Below the pieces are notes generated by a model, which searched no databases, had not been told where the DNA came from, and saw only the letters and a program-made list of their open reading frames with translations. From assembly GCA_023091665.1 (NCBI GenBank), contig JALJCQ010000017.1, forward strand, positions 1,178,001 to 1,242,000: a stretch of 64,000 nucleotides of DNA, written 5' to 3'. The DNA is from Pythium myriotylum (lineage: Eukaryota; Oomycota; Peronosporomycetes; Pythiales; Pythiaceae). Positions 30,501-39,471 of the stretch are shown here, piece by piece; within the stretch, counting starts at the first letter, position 1, and each line of letters starts with the position of its first letter. Position numbers and translations under genes: made by a program.

Positions 30501-32353
30501 TCGTAGGCTCTACTCCACCGTTCTAAACCCATTAGCCCACGACAGCTGATGCGATGACCTTCCACCCAGTGTGCCTGGAGTGAGAGGCCTTCCGTGGCAT
30601 CGTCAATTGCTGGGGCATAGTTTTCGATTGCCAATCGAACTCGTGCTCGGTGTCCAAGGAGCTTCAATCTCATACTCGTGCTATCGTCGGCAACCATAGC
30701 CAGTGCATCTCCAAAGATTCGTTCTGCATCCACATACTTCGATTTTAGTGCATGTGCGATCCCGTCTTGAAGCATCTTCTTAATGGTGGGACCCAGTGCC
30801 ACTGATGATTTCGTCGAAGATACTTCATCTCTAGTTTCAGACTCACATTCGACGCGCTGGTTTAATGGAATTTCGGTTCGAAAGTTATTCGAAACAACAT
30901 CAAGATCTTGAGGAGAGATAATCGACGCCTCTTGGTGTTTTCCCATCGCAATCAACGCCTCATACAGCGTCTTTCTCGCCTTCACACTTTCTTCCTTGAC
31001 AGCAACAGCAATTGCGGCGTCAAGAGATGCCGCCTTATACTGATCAACTTTCAAGAAGCACATTGCTCTATACAGATACAGAGTTGCAGCTTGTCGGTAG
31101 GTAGCCGATTCCGAGATGGCCGCTGTGAATGACTGAGTTGCACCAGCGAAGTCACCGTTTATGAGTTTTTTATTCGCCTGGTGTGCAAGCTCGGTTCGCC
31201 TCTTTGAGGCTCCAGGTGCATTCACGAGCGGAATTACCTGACGGACGATTCGATCTCGCAATTCAATGAGCTCCGGCATGCCTGGCGAAGCCAGTACTGC
31301 AATTATACATGCCAGCAACGCCTCGTTGGCACGATCCATATCAAGAAGCGTCGAAACACGAAGTCGACTCGCCTTTGGATACTTACTGTGGCGCAGCCGA
31401 AGAGCCTCATCTGTGTCAGCCAATGCAGATTCATAGTCTTTCAATGCATAACGGCATTGAGAACGTAGAACGTAAGCCGAAGCAGCTTCTTCGCTGCGAG
31501 ACTGGGAGTTCAAGCGATCGATGTCACCGGTGCACCACATGATCGCATCTTTGTAATTTGCAGCGTCATAGCATCGAGTGGCCATTTCCGAGCGAACTTG
31601 ATTTGTTGGTGTTAGGATCATGGGATCTGTAGGACCCACGCGCTGTTGCAGCGCGCATTCCGTTGTGGGAGTCGAAGCTAGTGGATCCTCACTTGACCCG
31701 AGAATTTCATTTGGCCCGCGGTCACCTTCGCTCTCTGCCAAGTAAACTAAATCTGACTGTGTATGATTTTGCATCGAACGCTCCGTGCTGTGACTTCTCT
31801 CATCCACAACAACACCAGCATCTTCCTCATTCTTCGTCGCTCGGAGCCTGTCCGAAGGATCCTCGTCACCAAGGTTCACCACGTCTGTCTCATCGCCAAG
31901 CGCGCTGGACACCTCCATGACCCCGCAATGAGGCAGCAGTAGCAGGCGTCGGAACCTTGCGAGCTGCGTTGCAGCAGATTCCTCGGCGCCAATCGCCACC
32001 AGCAGTCTCTCCACGGCCTCCACTCCACGCGTGTACGTCTTGACACTCACGACGGGAGTGTGCATTTCCTGTCTGATGATCTGCTGGAGCAGTGTTGTCT
32101 CTCCAAGAATCCGCTCTCGCTCGTCCGCATCGAGAAGCCCGTCGCTGTCGTCCTCCAGGCGCTGGATCAGCCCGTGGACCGTGGTCTTCGCGAGTCGCTT
32201 TCTCTGCCTCTCGTCGAAGCTTCCGACAGGACACGTCGCCGCGCATTTCTCCGTGGCAAACGCCGCGAGCGGCGCCTGCAGGATGCTCAGCGCGGCGTGG
32301 AAACACGCGACCGCGCCATGGCGAGGCTCCGGCGAATCCTCTCCAATCTCCAT
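27584..32353 (-). CDS. Large CFH-domain/TPR family protein, member B
   Basis: A 1589-residue intronless protein. I start it at the ATG at 32353 (MEIGEDSPEPRHG); the frame extends six codons upstream without an ATG. One N-terminal CFH domain (VACFHAALSILQAPLAAFAT) is followed by an acidic linker. Then come TPR modules: one diverged copy, then five longer modules from about residue 525 to 1200. Each module carries LGHRAR.RL....(Y/F) and a W(V/T/I)EG.R..C.A....W motif. Modules 1 and 3 resemble each other, as do 2 and 4, which points to duplication of a two-module block. The C-terminal region is as in members A and C: LLLVGPHDAIAWGGP, VDDEWMAHACYSLGMINLKK, and CGWC-x12-H-x4-C near 1555. Role unknown; scaffold is likely. 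Confidence 0.8.
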   Translation of the reverse strand: MEIGEDSPEPRHGAVACFHAALSILQAPLAAFATEKCAATCPVGSFDERQRKRLAKTTVHGLIQRLEDDSDGLLDADERERILGETTLLQQIIRQEMHTPVVSVKTYTRGVEAVERLLVAIGAEESAATQLARFRRLLLLPHCGVMEVSSALGDETDVVNLGDEDPSDRLRATKNEEDAGVVVDERSHSTERSMQNHTQSDLVYLAESEGDRGPNEILGSSEDPLASTPTTECALQQRVGPTDPMILTPTNQVRSEMATRCYDAANYKDAIMWCTGDIDRLNSQSRSEEAASAYVLRSQCRYALKDYESALADTDEALRLRHSKYPKASRLRVSTLLDMDRANEALLACIIAVLASPGMPELIELRDRIVRQVIPLVNAPGASKRRTELAHQANKKLINGDFAGATQSFTAAISESATYRQAATLYLYRAMCFLKVDQYKAASLDAAIAVAVKEESVKARKTLYEALIAMGKHQEASIISPQDLDVVSNNFRTEIPLNQRVECESETRDEVSSTKSSVALGPTIKKMLQDGIAHALKSKYVDAERIFGDALAMVADDSTSMRLKLLGHRARVRLAIENYAPAIDDATEGLSLQAHWVEGHRISCRGLMGLERWSRAYEACLCVLEEAPQDIAFQRIKQELLGKIQIATPKKVAPKNTAPQNQVTEMMQTGLTLFQRDRFEEAEVSFSSALEVIHQRNETFPGTVKLRVKLLGHRARCMLALANFTCAASDARSGIALQSEWVEGFRLLCRALMMLKQWRGALDACGQVLKRVPHDSSFEQIKEQLEATLQSQQLLSEDDAAQHYPSKCSAQQAGTTSVQAAPAVGSRELEVKKLKEFIRAGLALTAESKYLAAERCFSDALQLVRSSSNSKECVRLLGHRARARLAQKKYLLSIEDGREGLSLDAQWVDGHRLVCQALVCLERWSEAHEECMAVLKVVPKDAIIRNRLEELSLKLQSFKPAVQNCPFQDSMKKMMQVGISSFQQNQFRSAETVFTDALTALAVSNELAESDRLKLNVSFLGHRARCRIAMEDYEGAASDARLGIAKQSEWTEGYRILCRASMALNRWSVALSACEHVLRRAPQDVAFAQHMEKIKTMCDGKSKNETLDQLVAEGLNLNKMKHFKAAEIVFSDAIHLLGGARTRKAMQLRGHRARCRLELGMFQTALEDAQEGLLDHPDWIEGLRLSCHAYAGLEQWNEAFDACSNVLKRAPQDVAFCNLREIYREKLNGGSRELSKQGEIHRTQDDAKEQVKMPKTRVHSSPPMQVIASTTERAKLFARNGSSVAQRYLASQQFMNQALKHLQDGAITHSFRALRQALELWPRSEIPQQLARDLLLVGPHDAIAWGGPVVYSYLQAKAAGCTDLGSERDFWTKRVERYPNEARLRVMLAEVLYRCQDVKGSLEHMEKALELNGENTTSWKYLRARCLPDDTETLAVWLQGLFTRRSSRPQVREDELLIFVQNSSVDDEWMAHACYSLGMINLKKKEYVRAKHFHFLATAAESESERLGLFPVIDESVFVDKTTLNAAFTGDATVMSWSDQQRVVDTAQPNNQFCCGWCDDVVMTPTAFVRHKQLECMLKPKFFPPQICN

Positions 32354-32432
32354 TTCAGTTGTGAGAGACAAGACGCATTAGGTCCAACTAGCACTTTGAG
32401 CAGGATAACGACAAGAAGCTAATTGCGAACAG

Positions 32433-34547
32433 CTACGAGACACCAAACGGGATGCATGCGGGGCATTCGGTCGACTTGTGCTGCGCGAAGGCTGCGACGG
32501 TCGGCCAGCTCATGCGGCACCAGCCGCAGCGCAAGCCGCCGTCCCCTATGGTCGCAGCCAGCGCCAGACGCTGCTCGCTCTTGGGCATGACCATTAGCCC
32601 TCCGTTGAACGCCGCATCGAGCATCTTCTTGTCGGTAAACTCGTTTTCATCAATGACTGGGAAGATGCCGAGCTCGCGGTGCCTCGTCTCGGCTGCCTCC
32701 GCTAGGTAATGGAACTGCTTGGCGCGTGTGTAGTCAGCCCTGGCAAGGTATGCTAGACCAAGCGAGTAGCATGCGTGCGACATCCATTCCTCGTCCATCG
32801 AGCAAAGCTGGATGTAATTCAGCATTTCTCTTTCACGCTCTAACCGCTGAGAAGGGATGTTCGCAAAGAAACGAGGAAGCCAGGCGCTTCTCGAGTTGTC
32901 CGTGACGCATCGCGCCCGCATGTATAGCCAACTAAGATTGCCGAACGCGTCAGTTTGAAGCCCCAGCGCCTTCTCAATGTGTGTAAGAGATCCGCTGAGA
33001 TCGTTGGCGCGGAAGAGAGCATCCGCAAGCTGTGCATGTAAACCAGCATCTCCGGAGAACCGCTCGACACGCGCTGCCCAAAATTCGCACTCGGCTTGGA
33101 TGGAAAGGAAGGAGGTCTTCTGGGCAAGCATGGAGTAGTAGACGTACGGACCACCCCAAGCTACTGCGTCATGGACTCCAACGACGAGGAGGTCATCTCG
33201 AGTAGCCGGAGGGACCAAGAGTTGGGGCCACAACGAAAACGCTGAGCGAAGTGAGTGGAAAGCATCCTTGAGGTCACTTTGGGAGAGAGCCTTTTCGGCC
33301 AACGTGAGTAGCTCTTCTGCTCTCAGGCAGCGATCGGCGACGGTCGACGTTCCGGCAGCACGAATGACCACACTGGAAAGTCGTATTGTCTTCTCGACAC
33401 TTTGGCCGTGGCTGATTGACGTGTGCAGCGCTGCGGTTTGCACTGCAGATGAATTGAATTCTTCGATCGATGATGCCCCTTGAAAAGAACCTTCGTTGGC
33501 TTCGCGTGCGACGTGTATGTTCTGCATCTTTAGTTGAAGGTTCTTCAATTCTTCAGAATGCGGGTGTTTCAACACCAGATTTCGACACACATCAATGGCT
33601 TCGAGGTTGCGTTCGAGCTTCACGAGAGCATGGCATTCCATTTCATAGCCTGGGTACCAATCAATAGAGTAAACGTAGCTTGCTCGAATATCCTCAAGCG
33701 CGACATCATACTTTCCCAGTTGGAGAAAGCATCTGGCCCTGTTTGTGTATGCTGTAGCTTTGAGCACCGGGTGGACATTGAAGCTACTCGTCGACTTCAG
33801 AAGCAAAGCAATGGCCTGCGAGTAGTACGCGATCGCTTGCGCGTAATTAGCGGCTTTAATGGCTTGTCCTGCTTTCTTCATCAGCTTTTTGAACGGTCGG
33901 ACGTCAGGGTGCGTCTTTGGTGCTGTACTGTTCGGCTTGCTTGGTTTATGGGATAGTTTGCCCTGCTTTTGCCCATGAGGAATCGTGGCTGGCTTGCAAG
34001 AAGTACCAGACTTGGTGAATTTCAAGCCGTCCTCCTTCTTCGGTGGACTTGCCTTCTCAAATATGCTGCCGGCCGTTCCTTTATCTGCTTTGATTCTGAC
34101 CACAGAACCACACCCTGGTTTCAGTATGTTAAGGACGGCCTGTGCTCTACGTAAGACCTCATCGCTACATCCCACGGCACTCATTAGCCTCAAGATCGCT
34201 TCCATGCATGCAGAGACACGTTTCTTCGGCACATGGGCAACGTAGTAGCCTTCAATAAGACTACTGAGTACTAGCTTCACATCATCAAGAACTGCAGGCG
34301 CTGTCGTTGAGCCAAAATGAGACGACCAGTGGTTCTTGATGAACTGGGCATGAGACTTGAATCCTGCTTTATCCAGGTTGCCGTACATCTTCTTGGCCTT
34401 CGCGCTTAGCGGCGGGCCAGAGGCGCGTCGAGTCGCGACAAAGCTTGCCAATGGGCCAAGAAGTATATCGAGCAGTGCATGGAAGCAGCCGACATGGAGA
34501 TGCCCTGATATTTCCACAGGAATCTCGACCTCTCGCGACGGAGGCAT
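32433..34547 (-). CDS. CFH-domain/TPR family protein, member C
   Basis: A 704-residue protein from the ATG at 34547 (MPPSREVEIPVEISGHLHVG); an upstream in-frame ATG at 34829 would add 94 residues rich in Cys and Arg that look like leader rather than protein. It is the compact prototype of the family. It has one CFH domain (HVGCFHALLDILLGPLASFV...AQFIKNHWSSHFG), a Lys/Pro-rich linker and one TPR block (KKAGQAIKAANYAQAIAYYS). The C-terminal region follows with LLVVGVHDAVAWGGP, MDEEWMSHACYSLGLAYLAR, and CGWC-x12-H-x4-C. It lies 79 bp downstream of member B on the same strand. Function unknown. Confidence 0.78.
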   Translation of the reverse strand: MPPSREVEIPVEISGHLHVGCFHALLDILLGPLASFVATRRASGPPLSAKAKKMYGNLDKAGFKSHAQFIKNHWSSHFGSTTAPAVLDDVKLVLSSLIEGYYVAHVPKKRVSACMEAILRLMSAVGCSDEVLRRAQAVLNILKPGCGSVVRIKADKGTAGSIFEKASPPKKEDGLKFTKSGTSCKPATIPHGQKQGKLSHKPSKPNSTAPKTHPDVRPFKKLMKKAGQAIKAANYAQAIAYYSQAIALLLKSTSSFNVHPVLKATAYTNRARCFLQLGKYDVALEDIRASYVYSIDWYPGYEMECHALVKLERNLEAIDVCRNLVLKHPHSEELKNLQLKMQNIHVAREANEGSFQGASSIEEFNSSAVQTAALHTSISHGQSVEKTIRLSSVVIRAAGTSTVADRCLRAEELLTLAEKALSQSDLKDAFHSLRSAFSLWPQLLVPPATRDDLLVVGVHDAVAWGGPYVYYSMLAQKTSFLSIQAECEFWAARVERFSGDAGLHAQLADALFRANDLSGSLTHIEKALGLQTDAFGNLSWLYMRARCVTDNSRSAWLPRFFANIPSQRLEREREMLNYIQLCSMDEEWMSHACYSLGLAYLARADYTRAKQFHYLAEAAETRHRELGIFPVIDENEFTDKKMLDAAFNGGLMVMPKSEQRLALAATIGDGGLRCGWCRMSWPTVAAFAQHKSTECPACIPFGVS

Positions 34548-34934
34548 CGGCAGCTCTTCCGCGTCGGCGGGTGGCACGCTACGATACGGAGCAGTCCTCT
34601 CGGTCGGTGATACACTTGCGGTCTGACAAGATGGTTTCCGAGAGAAGACTCTTTCTTCGCTCTGAACCGAACTCTCTCGGAACCAATGCAAGGTTGTCTC
34701 ATCCTGCCACGTGGTGCATTCTCGACAGAGGACGACTACTCGAACTCGACAACGTACAATTGTTCTCCTAAGAATAAGGGCAAGGAGAGTCGAAAATCCT
34801 GGACCGCAACTGCTCCAAAACTTCGGCATGTCTTCGCTAACATTAGCTTGTGGACGCCTACTGAGGAGCTACGCCCTGATAACTAAGCTAATGAGAGATG
34901 GCAAAAAAACAACCCACACAGAGAGTGGTGCGCG

Positions 34935-36734
34935 ATGACAATGGGTGAGGATGCCGCGGAGGGGGCCGCGTCGTGTGCGTCGAGAGACGCCGCCGCTGGC
35001 CACGACCACGCGGCAGTGTTGACGCGCCAAGAGTGCACCGCCAACGCTGGCAAGAGCGCGGCGACAGGCGACGTGGAGGCCGCGATCGCGTGGGTCTCAC
35101 GTGCGCTGGAGTTGGTGGCCGTGGCCCCATCGATCGAGAGCGACACGGCGCCATCGTCGACGAATTCGACGGCTGTGTTGCTTCTGCGTCGTGCCGAGTA
35201 TGAGATGCAAACTAAAGTCTACGACTTGGCCTTACGAGATGCGGATGCGGTGTGTGCTGGCTCCACGGACAGGAAGACGCGGGCCAAGGCAGTGCGACTG
35301 CAGTGCCGCGCTCTGTTGGCCTTGGACCGGCACGATGAGGCGCTCCGAGCGTGGAAGGAGCAGTTCACTCTTGATTCACCCGTGTTGGATGAGCTGGCAT
35401 TCAGAAGGGAGTTCGGTGTGGTGGCGGAAGAGGACGAATCGCGGTATGATGTCGCTCTGCAGTACTTGTACCGACGTGACTTCGGCAACACGATCAGCTT
35501 GCTGAACAAGACCCTTGATGCGGCAAAGAAAGGTAAGGGCAGGAGCAAGAACAAGGACCCAGTGTTGTACCTTCTCCGAGCTCGCTGCCGGTTTGAACTT
35601 CAGGAGTACGAAGAGGCAGTTGCAGACGCCGAGCGTGTCATCACACTGCTGCCAACCGCTACGGAGGCCTATCGCTGGCTCTGTTCAGCGCTGATCTCGC
35701 TCAAGAAGAATGGACAAGCGTCGAAAGTCTGCAAGGCTGGTCTATCGGTCTCTCCTAACGATGAAGCTCTGTTGGCCCTTCGTGTAAAACTGTCCGAGTC
35801 GAAGCAAAGGCGGGATGTGAAGATTGCTAAAGGGATTAATGGTGAAGTTGCTGATGCCACTCAGTCTGAAGATACGGGGATGCACATCCCTGAGGACAGA
35901 TTGAATGAGGACCCTACTATTGAGGCCATTAGATCAGTGAAGCGAGCCATCAAAGCCGATCCTTTGAACCATGAACTTTACTGCGAGATCTCTCAGCTGC
36001 GACTGAGCCTTCAACAATATGAGCAGGCGCAGACTGACGCTGCACAGGCCATCACACTCAATAAGTCTGCTCCTGGCGGCTATTTGTGCTCGTGCGAGGC
36101 GCTCTATGCATCGCGAAGGTATCAAAAGGCACTACGTGTCTGTGAACAAGGTATCCTCCTAGTTGATCCTGCAGATGATGGTGCCCGAAGACTTCATGAG
36201 TGGAAAATCAGAGTTGAAGATGCTCTTGTGAATCCCCCGCCTGATGAGCAGCACGAAGAACTGCCCAAATTAGGCAAATCCCGGATCCCGAAGGCTGTTG
36301 CTGCAAGAAAACAAGAGCGAGCCCAGCGTAAAGTGGACGACGCACAAGCACAGAGATCGAAGTGTTATGCTAAGGCTGTAGAGCTTGCTGACGAACGAGA
36401 CTTTGGGAACGCCGTGTTTTGGTTGAACAAGGCTGAAGGTTACGACGGCGATAGAAACGACTCGTCCACAGCCCAGATTTGTTCGTTACGCGCGCGTTGC
36501 CGGTTCGAGCTCAAGCAGTTTGAGCACGCCGGTAGGGATGCTGAGCGAGCGATTGTCCTGGCACCAGACGATCCTGAAAACTACCGATGGGCATGCCTTG
36601 CTCTCAAAATTCGTGGTCATCGAGATAGGGCTCTTGCGATGTGTAAATCAGGTTTGGAGGTTGGCCCAGACCATAAGCCATTGCTATCTCTTCTGAGGAG
36701 TCTGGATCAAGGAACCAGATCGAGTTCTAAATGA
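34935..36734 (+). CDS. TPR family protein, member D (lacks CFH domain and zinc motif)
   Basis: A 599-residue intronless TPR protein divergent from member C. It starts at ATG-ACA-ATG. It contains about eight TPR-like hairpins. Two copies of the family RDFGN module occur near residues 181 and 489: RDFGNTISLLNKTLDAAKKG...LRARCRFEL and RDFGNAVFWLNKAEG...LRARCRFELKQFEHA. The latter is almost the same as the module in member A (LRARCRFEIKQFN). There is no CFH domain, no HDAIAWGGP motif and no C-terminal cysteine motif. I infer a partner or partial-duplication product of the same family, acting as a soluble scaffold. Confidence 0.75.
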   Translation: MTMGEDAAEGAASCASRDAAAGHDHAAVLTRQECTANAGKSAATGDVEAAIAWVSRALELVAVAPSIESDTAPSSTNSTAVLLLRRAEYEMQTKVYDLALRDADAVCAGSTDRKTRAKAVRLQCRALLALDRHDEALRAWKEQFTLDSPVLDELAFRREFGVVAEEDESRYDVALQYLYRRDFGNTISLLNKTLDAAKKGKGRSKNKDPVLYLLRARCRFELQEYEEAVADAERVITLLPTATEAYRWLCSALISLKKNGQASKVCKAGLSVSPNDEALLALRVKLSESKQRRDVKIAKGINGEVADATQSEDTGMHIPEDRLNEDPTIEAIRSVKRAIKADPLNHELYCEISQLRLSLQQYEQAQTDAAQAITLNKSAPGGYLCSCEALYASRRYQKALRVCEQGILLVDPADDGARRLHEWKIRVEDALVNPPPDEQHEELPKLGKSRIPKAVAARKQERAQRKVDDAQAQRSKCYAKAVELADERDFGNAVFWLNKAEGYDGDRNDSSTAQICSLRARCRFELKQFEHAGRDAERAIVLAPDDPENYRWACLALKIRGHRDRALAMCKSGLEVGPDHKPLLSLLRSLDQGTRSSSK

Positions 36735-36831
36735 GGTGACGAGGTTAGAGTGTATACTTATCCACAAGATACTACGTGGTTGAACCCGGCATTCTTGAGA
36801 ACTTCATAGTGTTGATCGCGTCTCTTTCAAC

Positions 36832-38196
36832 ATGAGCGGGCTCACCATTCGTGTTCCAAAACCGCAGTTGCAAGAGATCGATAGCGCTCGTGAACATGCG
36901 CACGCTTGCATCACAGTCAAAGAGTATGGCCAAGCTATCGAATGTTTGACTCATGCGCTGTCCTTAGTGCAAGTATCCGCAGAGTGGAGTACTGAGGCAA
37001 TGTCTCCAACAGCAGATGCAGATCCCATGCACGCTCTCGTCACGAGAATCTTGATTGATCGTGCCGAGTGTTATCTGGAAGAATCGCAACATGAGAAGGC
37101 ACTGAAGGATGCTGACACTGTTCTTTCGACTGCGAGAAGAAACAGGAATGCTAAACGAATTAAGTGTGAGGCTCTCTTTGGTCTTAAGCGAGAGAAAGCG
37201 GCCATGAAGTTGTGGACTGCGATATTGCTCGAGACGAATGATTGCAACGAAACCGACACTCTCAAGAAGAAACACCCAATTGCAGCAGTGCACGTTCTTC
37301 ACGCAGTCAAGCTCGCACGAAGTGATTGTGCCGTCACGAGTCCTCTAGGGGTACTTTTCCACCCATCCGTCAACGATGCCGTGGTATCCGCATCAAGCAG
37401 ACGGAGCAGTACATCAGCAGCGAAGAGCAGGCCACAGCTATTGAGCTATCCGTCGGATGGCTCAGCAATTGCCATAATTCCGAAAGATCGCGAATTAACG
37501 ATTCAAGCAGCGTCCCAAGGAGGCGCGAAAAGCGAAACCTTGATGTACGCCGTGTCAAACCACAGAGACGCTATCGATCAAAAACTGCCTAAATCTAAGA
37601 AGGCGGATAATTCAGTCCTCGATCGTAAGCTTCAGCTCGCGATGGAGTGCATTCCACACCAAGACTTTGAGGGTGCATTGAGGTTTATAGACGAGGTCTT
37701 GGAGCTGAAACCTGCATCACGACTGCTATACGATCGAGCATTGTGTGTTGAAGCCATTCCTTCGTTTTCGATCGCCGAGAAAATTGAGGCGCTAACCCTC
37801 TATGTCTTCCTCAACCCATTAGACGCAGAATGGATTCCTCACGCGTTATACATGGCAAGTTCTCATTATCTGAACGCCCATGACTACGTCCAAGCTGCCA
37901 TGATGCGGTACCTCGCCGACGAATGCGAGCGTGTGCGCGAGCTGTGTGGCAAATACCCCCCGCTAGGCGACGGTGCTCCCTTCTACCCGAAGGTCGACGT
38001 TGAGAACGCTTTCACACCGCCGTGGCTTGTATTGGATTTTGAGGAGCAGCGCAGAGCCATCGAAAGTGGATCACTCCCATGTCTCTTTTGTCCGGCGACG
38101 GCCGCTCCGATCCCTTTGACGAAGTACGTGGAGCACCGTATGACGCTTTGTCCTGGTATTCAGCTACAAAATGGGAGAACAACAAGCAGAACTTGA
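36832..38196 (+). CDS. TPR family protein, member E (short, with C-terminal CxxC...H...C motif)
   Basis: A 454-residue intronless protein 97 bp downstream of member D on the same strand. The N-terminal half has TPR-like helices (AREHAHACITVKEYGQAIEC, ILIDRAECYLEESQHEKALK). The middle is Ser-rich. The C-terminal part keeps the family motif as DAEWIPHALYMASSHYLNAH and the zinc-like motif as CLFC-x14-H-x4-C near residue 417, two residues longer than in members A-C. It lacks the CFH domain and the HDAIAWGGP motif. It ends 73 bp from the stop of the convergent p31comet gene. Function unknown. Confidence 0.75.
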   Translation: MSGLTIRVPKPQLQEIDSAREHAHACITVKEYGQAIECLTHALSLVQVSAEWSTEAMSPTADADPMHALVTRILIDRAECYLEESQHEKALKDADTVLSTARRNRNAKRIKCEALFGLKREKAAMKLWTAILLETNDCNETDTLKKKHPIAAVHVLHAVKLARSDCAVTSPLGVLFHPSVNDAVVSASSRRSSTSAAKSRPQLLSYPSDGSAIAIIPKDRELTIQAASQGGAKSETLMYAVSNHRDAIDQKLPKSKKADNSVLDRKLQLAMECIPHQDFEGALRFIDEVLELKPASRLLYDRALCVEAIPSFSIAEKIEALTLYVFLNPLDAEWIPHALYMASSHYLNAHDYVQAAMMRYLADECERVRELCGKYPPLGDGAPFYPKVDVENAFTPPWLVLDFEEQRRAIESGSLPCLFCPATAAPIPLTKYVEHRMTLCPGIQLQNGRTTSRT

Positions 38197-38269
38197 TCGA
38201 TGGCGCTAACTCAGTCATGCAACACTGCAATAAGATACTCCTCTTTGTTCTACTTCTATTCTTCCAGTT

Positions 38270-39358
38270 TCAAACTAGCCGCGACACGCCCAGCAAAGGT
38301 CGTGCGCTCTGGTACCACAGAAAAGTTGGGTCTCTAGAATCCACAGTCTGGCCTGATTCATGCTGAACGTCAATACGATGCATGCGTTTCTCTTTCTTGG
38401 CCTTTGGTACTCGGAGCCTCAGCTGCTGCTTGGGTACAAAGCCTTCGACAGGTATATCAGTAGCTTCGGCTAAAACAAGCAGATGCGTCGCAGTCACTGA
38501 TAGTGGACTGCACCGCAATTCAAAAAATCAATCACCAGGCAATGCGATTGCCCGTCGCGATGCTGACCTGGAAAAATGCTGTGTGGCGTAGGATAGCAGT
38601 GTGCGGATGATCTTTTGGACGCATAGCCTCTCGACGCGGTCTCGCGGTAAGGCCGCGCCTTCCTTCCCTGTGACTTCTCGGTGGCCACTTGCTGCGTCGT
38701 GGTCGACATCGCCGTGGAAATCGACGCGCCACAGCTCGCGTGGGCTTGCAATAGATGAGCCGAACACGATCACGACTGAGTGAACACACACGTCAACATT
38801 ATTAGCGAATTGGCATCCAAACAAAGAGGTCTGCAAACGTACCGGCGCGCACTCGGCGTTGGAACAAGACACGGAGACTCGTGTCGAGCGTCTGATGGAC
38901 CTGGTCCACGATCTTCTCCGCTTTTTTCGCGGTACCACCCACGAGCTTTCTGCGGGTACGAAGCGGCGTAAGATCCTCAAGACTTCGACGCCCACACCAT
39001 CCACGCCCACCGCTTCCTCGACCCGGCAGCTCGAACTGCTTCCTCTGCCTCTCGCCGGCGGCTCACGAGCGTATGAAACTCTTCGTAGACGCTAGAGCGC
39101 ATGGTCACTACCGCTGTCGTTCTTCTTCGCGCACTGAAGGGGCACTCACCACGGGATCTGGCCGCGCAGATAGAGCAGGTATTTGGCCAGCGCCGCCACC
39201 ATCGCGGCGCCCGTGCCGGCGTCCAGAGCGATCTTGAAGGGCACGAGTAGATCCGCCGGCGCCTCTTCGCTCCGGTGGTCGGTGTCCTGCACCGTCAGCG
39301 TCTCCATCGGCGCCGTCGGGTCCACGGAGCCCTCCGCGTCATGCATCTCTTGGACCAT
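38270..39358 (-). CDS. MAD2L1BP: p31comet/MAD2L1BP-like spindle checkpoint silencing protein
   Basis: A four-exon gene: 39358-39150, 39048-38843, 38775-38568 and 38507-38270. The joined exons give exactly 287 codons (286 residues; human p31comet has 274). Conserved parts line up in order. AALAKYLLYLRGQIPW matches the helix with YQRQQLPLPY. AEKIVDQVHQTLDTSLRVLF and RAVVIVFGSSIASPRELWRV match RVLILLGGNALSPKEFYEL. The C-terminal strand pair LRLRVPK and DPTFLWYQSARPLLGVSRLV matches the seat-belt region. In animals p31comet binds closed MAD2 and, with TRIP13, takes apart the mitotic checkpoint complex. The start is uncertain: an ATG at 39421 would add 21 residues. Divergent from MED6. Confidence 0.78.
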
Positions 39359-39471
39359 GTTGAGGTTCCCAAGCGTCAAATCGCTAGGTTCGCATCTCGG
39401 GGAGGACGCACTTAGCATCATCCAGTTCCTCTCTGCACTCGTCACGAGCTCGACCTCACGGCCACAGCAGC
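39359..39471. promoter_or_regulatory. Very short bidirectional promoter (p31comet / MED6)
   Basis: Only 113 bp (50 bp if the upstream ATG of p31comet is used) separate two divergent start codons. Core promoters and leaders must overlap. Inferred from layout. Confidence 0.35.

Noticed and set aside
38528..39010. 160-residue minus-strand protein at the p31comet locus
   Set aside because: Its first part is read in the wrong frame; only the segment from 38775 is a true exon once introns are placed.
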